11,556 nt of DNA from CAZEQD01 sp964514305. Lineage in GTDB: Bacteria; Acidobacteriota; Aminicenantia; Aminicenantales; Aminicenantaceae. Shown in pieces: positions 1-5,070 of this stretch. The stretch covers positions 1 to 11,556 of the forward strand of contig CAZEQD010000063.1 of NCBI GenBank assembly GCA_964514305.1. The letters are read 5' to 3'. Within the stretch, counting starts at the first letter, position 1. Each line of letters starts with the position of its first letter. The notes under the pieces are model-generated. The model was not told where the DNA came from and did not search any database. It saw only the letters and a program-made list of their open reading frames with translations. Made by a program: the position numbers and the translations under genes.

Positions 1-58
1 TTAGCGCACAGCGTTCGGGACGCTGGGGTCAGGGGTTCAAATCCCCTCGCCCCGACCA
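1..58 (+). tRNA. tRNA-Pro (anticodon CGG), 5' part cut off by window edge
   Basis: The visible part begins in the D arm, where GCGC at 4-7 is the 3' strand of the D stem. The anticodon stem is CAGCG (9-13) paired with CGCTG (21-25). Its seven-base loop TTCGGGA (14-20) puts CGG at 16-18, which reads proline CCG codons. The variable loop is GGGTC (26-30). The T stem is AGGGG/CCCCT around TTCAAAT (31-47). The 3' acceptor strand is CGCCCCG (48-54), then discriminator A55 and an encoded CCA (56-58). The 5' acceptor strand, expected to be CGGGGCG, lies before the window. The short variable loop and the GCGC D stem match bacterial tRNA-Pro. Confidence 0.93.
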
Positions 59-171
59 AATGCCTAAACAATCCAGAAAATTTTTCTCTCCATTCTTTAT
101 TTCTTCACCCACTTCTTCTAAAAGGAAAACAAATATTTATCTGTTTTTATTTTCTTTTAACGGCAGAATGA

Positions 172-219
172 CAAAAACAATTCCTCTCTCAAGTCCCGCA
201 GTTCTAGCGGCGGGAGAGA
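172..219 (-). terminator. Probable rho-independent terminator of the minus-strand operon
   Basis: Read on the minus strand just after the DUF362 stop codon (TGA at 223-221), TCTCTC and CCGC can pair with GCGG and GAGAGA around 185-219, with a small bulge on one side. A T-rich tail with five consecutive T follows at about 178-172. The stem is imperfect, but its place directly after the last gene of the operon fits a terminator. Read on the plus strand it has no following T-run, so it is probably not the tRNA terminator. Confidence 0.5.
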
Positions 220-220
220 T

Positions 221-1291
221 TCATTCAATTTCAATTAATTCATAATCCAGGCTGCCCAAGCCTATCCTCTGACCATGTTTCAATTGCCAAGACCAATCGA
301 TATCCTGCTTTTCCCTCAGTAAATCTCGCCCAGCCCGCCTGTTGATAAGCTCCACACTGGCGGCATCAACGGCCACAGGGTCAGAAGAAGCCAGGAGTCC
401 TATATCCTCAATTATGGCCGGCCCAGTGCCGCCCATACAATCGCAATTTTTTGTAATCTGGAGAAGAAAATTTATAAAAACAATTTTATCTCCAAATCGT
501 TGTTTAACTGCGTAAGCATATTCAGCCATTTTTTCCTGGATCCTCCGGGAATCAGAATCCCAGCGCATCTTCACCGCTGCCGTCGGGCAGACAACCAAAC
601 ACTGACCGCAGCCAATACACTTTTCCCTCAATATAAAGGCACTCTCTTCTTTCTGAACAATGGCTTCGACTGGACAGTACTCAAAACAGATGCCGCAATT
701 CTTGCAGAGTTTGGTATTCACCCAAGGCTGAACATCTGAATGCTGGGCTAGCTTGCCAGCCCTGGAAGCACAACCCATACCAATATTTTTGATGGAAGCC
801 CCAAATCCAGTCTGTATATGTCCGGTAAAATGAGTTAAACAAATAAGGGCCTCCGAGTGAAGAAAAGCGCTGGCAATTCTGGCAGTTTTAAGTCGAGGAC
901 GGTTTATTTCAACCTCTTCTTCATCATGACCAACCAAGCCGTCAGCAATGATCACTGGAACATTGACATTTTCCAGAGAAAAACCATGTTCTTCGGCCAA
1001 GAGAATGTGATCAATTGAATTGGAGCGATGGCCGACATAGAGAGTATTGGTATCCGTAAGAAAAACTTTTCTGCTCTTTTTCTTGAGCTGGGTGATGATG
1101 TCCTTCAGCCAGGCTGGTTTTATGTGGCCCTTATTGCCTTTTTCTCCAAAATGAATTTTACAGGCTACCAGAGAATCGGGCTCTAACTTCTTATAGAAAC
1201 CTGCCTTGAGAAATATTTTGGCTGTTTTTTGGCTAATAACATCATCACCCTCATCTCTTCTTGCTTGAATAAAAAAAACCTGACTATCCAT
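221..1291 (-). CDS. DUF362 family protein with two 4Fe-4S ferredoxin clusters (COG2768-like)
   Basis: This is an iron-sulfur protein of the DUF362 family, whose reaction is not known; a redox or electron-transfer role is inferred. Counted from the ATG at 1291 (356 aa), the N-terminal half carries typical DUF362 stretches: a HFGEKGN motif near residue 48 and a THFTGH...GFGASIKNIGMG block near 153-173. Two classic CxxCxxCxxxCP motifs follow, with cysteines at about 196/199/202/206 and 225/228/231/235. The C-terminal part has a CDC pair near 283-285 and a SSDPVAVDAAS segment, as in the family. There is no signal peptide or membrane helix, so it is probably cytoplasmic. The frame stays open to a TTG at 1306; I chose the ATG because AAGGA lies four bases before it, but the TTG start (361 aa) is possible. 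It is last in the operon, 16 bases after the aminotransferase. Confidence 0.88.
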   Translation of the reverse strand: MDSQVFFIQARRDEGDDVISQKTAKIFLKAGFYKKLEPDSLVACKIHFGEKGNKGHIKPAWLKDIITQLKKKSRKVFLTDTNTLYVGHRSNSIDHILLAEEHGFSLENVNVPVIIADGLVGHDEEEVEINRPRLKTARIASAFLHSEALICLTHFTGHIQTGFGASIKNIGMGCASRAGKLAQHSDVQPWVNTKLCKNCGICFEYCPVEAIVQKEESAFILREKCIGCGQCLVVCPTAAVKMRWDSDSRRIQEKMAEYAYAVKQRFGDKIVFINFLLQITKNCDCMGGTGPAIIEDIGLLASSDPVAVDAASVELINRRAGRDLLREKQDIDWSWQLKHGQRIGLGSLDYELIEIE

Positions 1292-1307
1292 TTGTTCCTT
1301 AACCAAA

Positions 1308-2459
1308 CTAATCTTTCCCTTCTAAAATTGAGCGAGCTGCCTCCAGAGACGCCCCCTTCTCAAATTTATAGCCCATCTCAGTAAGAGTCGCTTCCAAGGC
1401 TTGAATGGCAAAATAAACCTGGCCTGTTGATAAATTTCCCATGTGACCCATCCTAAAAACTTTTCCTGCCAGAGGGCCTAGGCCTCCGGCTACGACTACT
1501 CCCTTCTGGTTTAGTTTCTGACGGAACTGTTTATCCTCCACGCCAGGAGGATAATTGACAACTGAAAGGGTATCCGCTAAATAAGATTTATCAGTAAAAA
1601 GAGAAAAACCCATCCTGGCTAAGGCAGCCCTTATGGCCTGGGCAGTGCGAGTATGGCGGCGAAACCTGTTCTCCAGACCCTCTTCCATTATTATTCTTGT
1701 ACTTTCCCAGAAGGCCCTAATCTCATTAACACAGGGAGTTGAAAAATATTTAGAAGGTTCCTTCATGATGGGCAGCCAATTAAGAAGATCAGAGTAATAA
1801 GCAGGAATGTTCTTAATTTTTTTTCTCTTAGCCATAGCTTCCTCTGAAAGGACAAGGATGGCCAATCCTGGTGGAGCTCCAAAACACTTTTGAGGTGCAG
1901 TCAAAACAACAGCAACTCCCCAATCATCCATCCTTTCTTCCAGGCCGCCGGTAGCACATACCCCATCTATTATATAGAGACTATCCTCATTTTTTAAAAG
2001 CTGAGCATAATCTTTAACAGGAGCACAAGCTCCGGTAGCTGTATCAACATGAGTAGAAACAACAACCGCATACTTTTTTTCAGTAATTTTTGTTTTCAAT
2101 TCTTCAGGCGCCACCACCTCTCCCCAGCGACTCTCAATGATATCAAACTCCCAGCCAAAGCTTTTAGCAATCTGAGCCATCCTGGTGCCAAAATATCCCT
2201 GAGAGAGGATCAGCAGCCTTTCCCCTTTTTGGACAGTATTTAGAAGAGCCATTTCCATAGCCAAAGTGCCTGAACCTGAAATAATAAAAGGTTCTCCTCT
2301 CTGGCAGAAAACGATTTTTTTTAAATTGGCCAGAGTCTCTTTCATCTCCCGGACAAGAACAGGACTCACATGAGAAATAGTCGGTAAAGAAAGCGAATTT
2401 ATAATTCGAGGATGAACAGGCGTTGGCCCAGGTATTAAAAGTAATTTTTCTTGTTCCAT
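1308..2459 (-). CDS. Class V PLP-dependent aminotransferase (alanine/serine-glyoxylate or serine-pyruvate type)
   Basis: The 383-aa protein has full family length and belongs to the aminotransferases that use glyoxylate, pyruvate or similar acceptors (AGXT/PucG/SPT group). It opens with LLIPGPTPVHPRI, the usual IPGPT start. SGSGTLAMEMAL near 61-72 binds the PLP phosphate. STHVDTATG near 135-143 matches the H-E-TSTG motif. IIDGVCATGG near 163-172 carries the PLP-contacting Asp165, and APQKCFGAPPG has the Schiff-base Lys191. Substrate preference cannot be read from the sequence: alanine-glyoxylate, serine-pyruvate or phosphoserine-related activity are all possible. The ATG start has a strong AAGGAG five to seven bases upstream. 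It sits 40 bases after the HAD phosphatase and just before the DUF362 gene, all read together. No residue essential to the fold appears missing. Confidence 0.92.
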   Translation of the reverse strand: MEQEKLLLIPGPTPVHPRIINSLSLPTISHVSPVLVREMKETLANLKKIVFCQRGEPFIISGSGTLAMEMALLNTVQKGERLLILSQGYFGTRMAQIAKSFGWEFDIIESRWGEVVAPEELKTKITEKKYAVVVSTHVDTATGACAPVKDYAQLLKNEDSLYIIDGVCATGGLEERMDDWGVAVVLTAPQKCFGAPPGLAILVLSEEAMAKRKKIKNIPAYYSDLLNWLPIMKEPSKYFSTPCVNEIRAFWESTRIIMEEGLENRFRRHTRTAQAIRAALARMGFSLFTDKSYLADTLSVVNYPPGVEDKQFRQKLNQKGVVVAGGLGPLAGKVFRMGHMGNLSTGQVYFAIQALEATLTEMGYKFEKGASLEAARSILEGKD

Positions 2460-2499
2460 TTCATCTCCTTATTGCTTAGATTTCCATTTGATTAAAAGG

Positions 2500-3078
2500 C
2501 TAAATAAGCCTTCCTATTCTCTCTTTTAAGTTCTTAACTGAGGAAAAAACTTCAACCGAAAAATGATCAAACCTCTCTTTATTTTTATTAAGAATAAAAA
2601 CAATAGAAATTCCCGCCTTCTGGGCTGCCTCAATATCAAAATGGGAATCACCAACAACACAGACTTCTTCCTTTTTTAAACTCAGTTTCTTTAAAACAGC
2701 CTCAAAAGGTGAGCCAGAAGGCTTCCAGAGACCGCTTTCTCTTGACAATATAACCTCAAATTGGAGATTAAACTTCCGCAAGAGAAAATTAACATTTTTA
2801 TTAGAATTATTGGTCACCAAAGCCCGTTTTACTCCCTTCTCGGCCAAAAAATCTAAAAATTCTTTCATGCCTTCCTTCAGGCTGGCCTTAGCAGTAGCCT
2901 CATCTTCAAATTTTTCCAACGCCTTCCACTTCTCTGATCGCTCGGGTTCTTTTAAGCTTATTAAATAATGGAGGATAGGCTTTCCCCCTGTATTTAATTC
3001 TTTTTTTATCTGCTGCCAGTCATAACTAACATCAACAATAGTGCCATCCATATCAAAAATTACGGCTCTAATCTTCAT
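2500..3078 (-). CDS. HAD-superfamily phosphatase (phosphoglycolate phosphatase-like, HAD-IA)
   Basis: This is a small cytoplasmic phosphohydrolase of 192 aa. All four HAD motifs are visible: DMDGT at 9-13 (nucleophile Asp9, acid-base Asp11), VTNNS around 88-92, Lys119 in LWKPSG, and VVGDSHFDIEAA with Asp144 and Asp148. A short helical cap lies between motifs I and II, about residues 20-75, as in subfamily IA (Gph, PgmB and relatives). The length is slightly below typical phosphoglycolate phosphatases. It is first in the operon with the aminotransferase. That pairing suggests a phosphorylated C2 or C3 substrate (phosphoglycolate feeding glyoxylate, or phosphoserine feeding serine), but this is inference from context. 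The Shine-Dalgarno is weak: AAAGG about nine bases before the ATG. Confidence 0.88.
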   Translation of the reverse strand: MKIRAVIFDMDGTIVDVSYDWQQIKKELNTGGKPILHYLISLKEPERSEKWKALEKFEDEATAKASLKEGMKEFLDFLAEKGVKRALVTNNSNKNVNFLLRKFNLQFEVILSRESGLWKPSGSPFEAVLKKLSLKKEEVCVVGDSHFDIEAAQKAGISIVFILNKNKERFDHFSVEVFSSVKNLKERIGRLI

Positions 3079-3108
3079 TAAACTCAGCCTTTCTTACTAG
3101 ATAGATAC

Positions 3109-3135
3109 ATTATGCCAGCTATCTAAAAAAATCAA
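3109..3135 (-). promoter_or_regulatory. Candidate extended -10 promoter for the HAD/aminotransferase/DUF362 operon
   Basis: Read on the minus strand, TTGATT (3135-3130) is followed after 15 bases by CATAAT (3114-3109), and the -10 is preceded by TGG, making TGGCATAAT. The 15-base spacing is short, but an extended -10 tolerates a poor -35. The start site would lie about 30 bases upstream of the HAD start codon. Confidence 0.45.
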
Positions 3136-3179
3136 CCGTCTCTGCCATCAAAAAGATTCTCTTATTGAAATTAAATTTA

Positions 3180-3208
3180 TTGCTTCTTAAACTTTGTTTT
3201 GTTATAAT
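3180..3208 (+). promoter_or_regulatory. Sigma-70-type promoter with extended -10 for the small membrane protein
   Basis: TTGCTT (3180-3185), a 17-base spacer, and a perfect TATAAT (3203-3208) preceded by TGT give an extended -10. The start site would be near 3215, leaving a leader of about 40 bases that contains GAGGGAGGT just before the ATG. It lies back to back with the minus-strand promoter at 3109-3135. Confidence 0.75.
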
Positions 3209-3254
3209 GCGGCTCTAAAGTAATTTAATTTAATAAGATAGAGGGAGGTATTTC

Positions 3255-3542
3255 ATGGGTAAAGTTCTAGCTATAATCGGAGGATTGATAGCCATGGCCG
3301 GTGGCGTGGTCCTGGTTATCTTTGTTTGGTGGCGCGAATTCTATGAACTCGTTTTCGGCTGCGTTCCTCCTATTCTCTTCTTCGGTGGCCTCATAGCCCT
3401 TATTGCTGGTATCAGCAGCATTAAGGATGCTATAAGGACTAAAAAACTGGAAGAAGAAACAAAAGAAGAAGAAACAAAAGAAGAAGTAAAGGAAGAAGTA
3501 AAGGAAGAATCGGAACAAGCAGAAGAGAAAAAAGAAGAATAA
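3255..3542 (+). CDS. Small two-helix membrane protein with a repetitive Lys/Glu-rich tail
   Basis: I do not recognise this 95-aa protein as a named family. Residues 4-26 and about 33-56 are hydrophobic and glycine-rich and should form a two-helix hairpin in the inner membrane. The short link contains WWREFYE. From about residue 62 onward the chain is almost all Glu and Lys, with repeats EETKE x2 and VKEE x2, and probably forms a soluble charged helix at the membrane surface. The start is secure: AGGGAGGT lies five bases before the ATG and a good promoter precedes it. It stands alone, divergent from the HAD operon. The reverse-strand frame over the tail (3518-3267) is only the complement of the purine-rich repeat. 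The function is unknown. Confidence 0.8.
   Translation: MGKVLAIIGGLIAMAGGVVLVIFVWWREFYELVFGCVPPILFFGGLIALIAGISSIKDAIRTKKLEEETKEEETKEEVKEEVKEESEQAEEKKEE
3451..3504 (+). repeat. In-frame tandem repeats coding the Lys/Glu tail
   Basis: AAGAAGAAACAAAAG (15 bases) occurs twice head to tail at 3451-3480, followed by AAGAAGTAAAGG (12 bases) twice at 3481-3504. All copies are exact and keep the reading frame, adding Glu/Lys units. Exact DNA identity points to recent slippage or duplication, and tail length may vary between strains. Confidence 0.85.
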
Positions 3543-3573
3543 ATCTTTTCTGCTAAAAATTCTATTTTACTAA

Positions 3574-3813
3574 CCTAGATTATTCACGAGCCTAGGTTGA
3601 TGCAGATGCGAGGCGTGAGCCATGCCGCTGTGGTCGTCTACCGCAAATGGGTCACAACAAAGCAGATGTGCCAAAATAGGCTCGCCCGAAGGGTAAAAAA
3701 TGCCGATGAATATAAAAAAGATTCTTCTTGAAAATTTCTTCAGCAATGTCAGGATAACCTCCTGATATTGCTGAAGAAAAATAAGCATCGGCATTTTTTA
3801 TGAATAGTCCAGG
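3574..3813. mobile_element. Putative 240-bp non-autonomous element (MITE-like) with terminal inverted repeats
   Basis: The left end CCTAGATTATTCA (3574-3586) and the right end TGAATAGTCCAGG (3801-3813) are inverted repeats matching at 11 of 13 bases. Near the left end, AACCTAG (3572-3578) and CTAGGTT (3592-3598) also form a small hairpin. The right half contains a nested hairpin (3694-3800). Bases next to the ends are CTAA on the left and CTAG on the right, which might be a decayed 4-bp target duplication. No transposase is present. The minus-strand frame across the element (3794-3570) has no recognisable protein features and I treat it as chance. The ends resemble insertion-sequence ends, perhaps of the IS1380 type, but I cannot confirm the family. 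Confidence 0.5.
3694..3800. repeat. Nested double hairpin inside the 240-bp element
   Basis: The outer stem is TAAAAAATGCCGATG (3694-3708) with its exact complement at 3786-3800, 15 bp. Inside it, TTTCTTCAGCAATGTCAGGA (3735-3754) pairs with 3760-3779 over 20 positions with a single G-T pair, closing a five-base loop TAACC. Between the stems lie unpaired AT-rich arms. The right outer arm ends in six T, so a plus-strand transcript could also stop here. Confidence 0.85.
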
Positions 3814-3906
3814 CTAGTTAGTCAACTTTTTCTTATGCATTTTTATTCTATTTGAGCGAATAATTACCTTCTTTTTCAAATATTTAAATTTATAGTCCGA
3901 GTCCTT

Positions 3907-3939
3907 AAATAGCAGCTGCTATTTTTAACTGCAGTTAAA
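3907..3939. repeat. Two abutting perfect palindromes
   Basis: AAATAGCAGCTGCTATTT (3907-3924, 18 bp) is immediately followed by TTTAACTGCAGTTAAA (3924-3939, 16 bp), sharing one T. Both are exact. Their centres are 16 bases apart. They could be paired operator sites, small hairpins, or a weak terminator (7-bp stem and T-run) for transcription entering from the left. Confidence 0.7.
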
Positions 3940-3960
3940 TCTTTTCTCTACAACCCTTAA

Positions 3961-4021
3961 ATTCACAACCAATTAAATCTCTTGGTTTAAAAAAGGCTGA
4001 TTTTCAGACAGCCTTGTGAAT
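3961..4021. other. Possible three-way-junction fold; minus strand reads as a terminator
   Basis: ATTCACAA (3961-3968) pairs exactly with TTGTGAAT (4014-4021). Between them, CCAA/TTGG (3969-3972/3982-3985) and AAGGCTG/CAGCCTT (3993-3999/4009-4015) can form two inner hairpins. Read on the minus strand, the AAGGCTG...CAGCCTT stem is followed directly by a run of six T, the form of an intrinsic terminator. No minus-strand gene in the window ends here, so any transcript it stops would be non-coding or antisense. Confidence 0.5.
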
Positions 4022-4071
4022 CTTTAATAGTCAAGGAAAAAAGAAAAGGCACTTCAGCAAAAATCCCCAAC

Positions 4072-4100
4072 TTGACAAATTCTATGTAATTTGGTAATTT
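4072..4100 (+). promoter_or_regulatory. Promoter of the ribbon-helix-helix gene
   Basis: A perfect TTGACA (4072-4077), a 17-base spacer and TAATTT (4095-4100) preceded by TGG form a likely promoter with an extended -10. The -10 lies inside the repeated GTAATT boxes described next. The start site would be near 4107, about 26 bases before the ATG. Confidence 0.55.
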
Positions 4101-4116
4101 GTAATTAAATTACATA
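4083..4116. promoter_or_regulatory. Repeated GTAATT boxes and inverted repeat over the -10: candidate operator
   Basis: TATGTAATTT (4083-4092) and AAATTACATA (4107-4116) are exact 10-bp inverted repeats. GTAATT occurs at 4086, 4094 and 4101, with the reverse copy AATTAC at 4108. TGTAATTAAATTACA (4100-4114) is itself an odd palindrome. The array covers the -10 and likely start site of a gene encoding an RHH-like protein, a class that commonly binds tandem short boxes and represses its own promoter. The AT-rich surroundings make some of the similarity easy to obtain by chance. Confidence 0.5.
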
Positions 4117-4132
4117 TTACAGGAGCGTAAAA

Positions 4133-4531
4133 ATGAATAGTAAAAATAAAGAAAATACTTCCCGCTCAGAAGAGAAAACAACTCAAACTAAATTAGATGA
4201 ACTTGGCAATCAGGTGGAGAAGCTGGCCTCGCGTACGGCTGAGTCAATCAAAAAAGTTATCGATAAAGCCTTAGCCGCCCGTAATACAGTCCTGACTATT
4301 CGGGTCAATGATGAAAGCAATGAAAAATTGGGTATGTTGGTCGAAGCCGGCCTTTTTAAAAGCCGTTCTGAAAGTGCCGCTTTTCTCATTCAAGAAGGCA
4401 TAAAAAAACAGCAGGAGCTGTTCGATAAAATTCAAACTAAGCTCAAAAAGATTGATAAAATCAAGGAAGAGCTGAGGCATATTGTCTCTGAAGAAATCAC
4501 CTCCAAAGAAGAAAAAGCAAAAAAACCATAA
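4133..4531 (+). CDS. Ribbon-helix-helix (CopG/Arc-like) protein with helical flanks
   Basis: The 132-aa protein has a central segment that fits a ribbon-helix-helix DNA-binding fold: strand NTVLTIRV at about 51-58, helix A DESNEKLGMLVEAG at 60-73, then GLFKSRSESAAFLIQEGIKK with helix B at about 77-92. The GLFKSRSE.AAFLI.EGI pattern is typical of RHH domains. Residues 1-50 are charged and probably helical; residues 93-125 look like a coiled coil that could aid oligomer formation. RHH proteins act as dimers, so autoregulation through the boxes at 4083-4116 is a reasonable inference. No toxin gene follows, which argues against a simple antitoxin. AGGAG lies seven bases before the ATG. The target genes are unknown, and a structural rather than regulatory role cannot be excluded. 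Confidence 0.82.
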   Translation: MNSKNKENTSRSEEKTTQTKLDELGNQVEKLASRTAESIKKVIDKALAARNTVLTIRVNDESNEKLGMLVEAGLFKSRSESAAFLIQEGIKKQQELFDKIQTKLKKIDKIKEELRHIVSEEITSKEEKAKKP

Positions 4532-4565
4532 AGGCCTGAGCCCGTAAAGATGGACCGCTCTTGCT

Positions 4566-4571
4566 TATAAT
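4566..4571 (+). promoter_or_regulatory. Possible -10 element (TATAAT) ahead of the exported protein/kinase pair
   Basis: TATAAT at 4566-4571 is perfect, but no convincing -35 lies 16-18 bases upstream (4542-4550 is CCGTAAAGA). If used, transcription would begin near 4578 and the leader to the GTG would be about 20 bases. The kinase unit may instead be transcribed together with the RHH gene, which ends 66 bases before the GTG. Confidence 0.35.
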
Positions 4572-4597
4572 AAAAAGGCTGTGTTAATATTCTGTTT

Positions 4598-5065
4598 GTG
4601 GCTGTTATTGTTTTCTTTCTTACTATTTTAACCGTTTCTCTTCCTTCTGTAACCCAAAATATAGAAAAATCTTTTCTCCAGAATAAGGCTAAAGGACTTT
4701 ATGAGCTCTTCTCTGAACGAAGCTTTATTAATATCTCCCTGCCAGAGCCAATTTCTTTCTCTGATCAACTTTCCAACCAACAGGCCTATTTTTTTTTCCA
4801 GCGTCTTTTCTCTTCCTATTCAACTTTCGAGTTTTATCCCGAAAGCCAGAGCTTCCCTCCTGAAGCTAAAAACAAATATATATTCAAAGCCCGCTGGTCA
4901 TTCAAAAACAAAAAAAACAACAATCAATATGTCTTTTACCTTTCTTTCTACTTAAAACGAGAAATCACCTCTGCCAGCTATTCTCTACCCTTGGATTTAT
5001 TAAAAGCCGACAGGCAAAATGCCAAAGATTGGAAAATAGTAGAAATTAAAGCCGAAAAAATTTGA
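4598..5065 (+). CDS. Small exported protein, possibly DUF4783/NTF2-like
   Basis: The 155-aa frame begins with a strongly hydrophobic stretch, AVIVFFLTILTVSLP (residues 2-16), ending at SVTQ, which looks like a signal peptide or single anchor. The rest contains a helical part (NIEKSFLQNKAKGLYELF), a SNQQAYFFFQRLFSSY helix, then alternating strands ending in WKIVEIKAEKI. This order resembles DUF4783, an NTF2-like fold, but the match is by eye only. The start is uncertain: the GTG at 4598 has no good Shine-Dalgarno, the usual Lys/Arg before the hydrophobic core is absent, and no internal ATG exists. Non-standard starts a few codons upstream (CTG 4592, ATT 4589), after AAGG at 4575-4578, are possible. 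It precedes the kinase, overlapping the TTG start or lying five bases before the ATG, so the two are probably co-translated. A role as sensor accessory is inference. Confidence 0.65.
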   Translation: MAVIVFFLTILTVSLPSVTQNIEKSFLQNKAKGLYELFSERSFINISLPEPISFSDQLSNQQAYFFFQRLFSSYSTFEFYPESQSFPPEAKNKYIFKARWSFKNKKNNNQYVFYLSFYLKREITSASYSLPLDLLKADRQNAKDWKIVEIKAEKI

Positions 5066-5070
5066 AAATA

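Noticed and set aside
1..58. tRNA 3' end as an attachment site for an integrated element
   Set aside because: No integrase gene and no second copy of the tRNA 3' end appears in the window. The genes that follow look like ordinary chromosomal metabolism.
3267..3518. Antisense Phe-rich frame over the small membrane protein
   Set aside because: It is only the complement of the purine-rich GAA/AAA repeat. The forward frame has the promoter, ribosome site and membrane helices.
3570..3794. Minus-strand frame of 74 codons inside the 240-bp element
   Set aside because: It spans the hairpin stems, begins within the outer palindrome, lacks a ribosome site and shows no recognisable domain. The repeat structure explains the open frame.
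4133..4531. Antitoxin half of a toxin-antitoxin pair
   Set aside because: No small toxin-like gene overlaps or follows it. The next gene is an exported protein and the protein is longer than typical RHH antitoxins.
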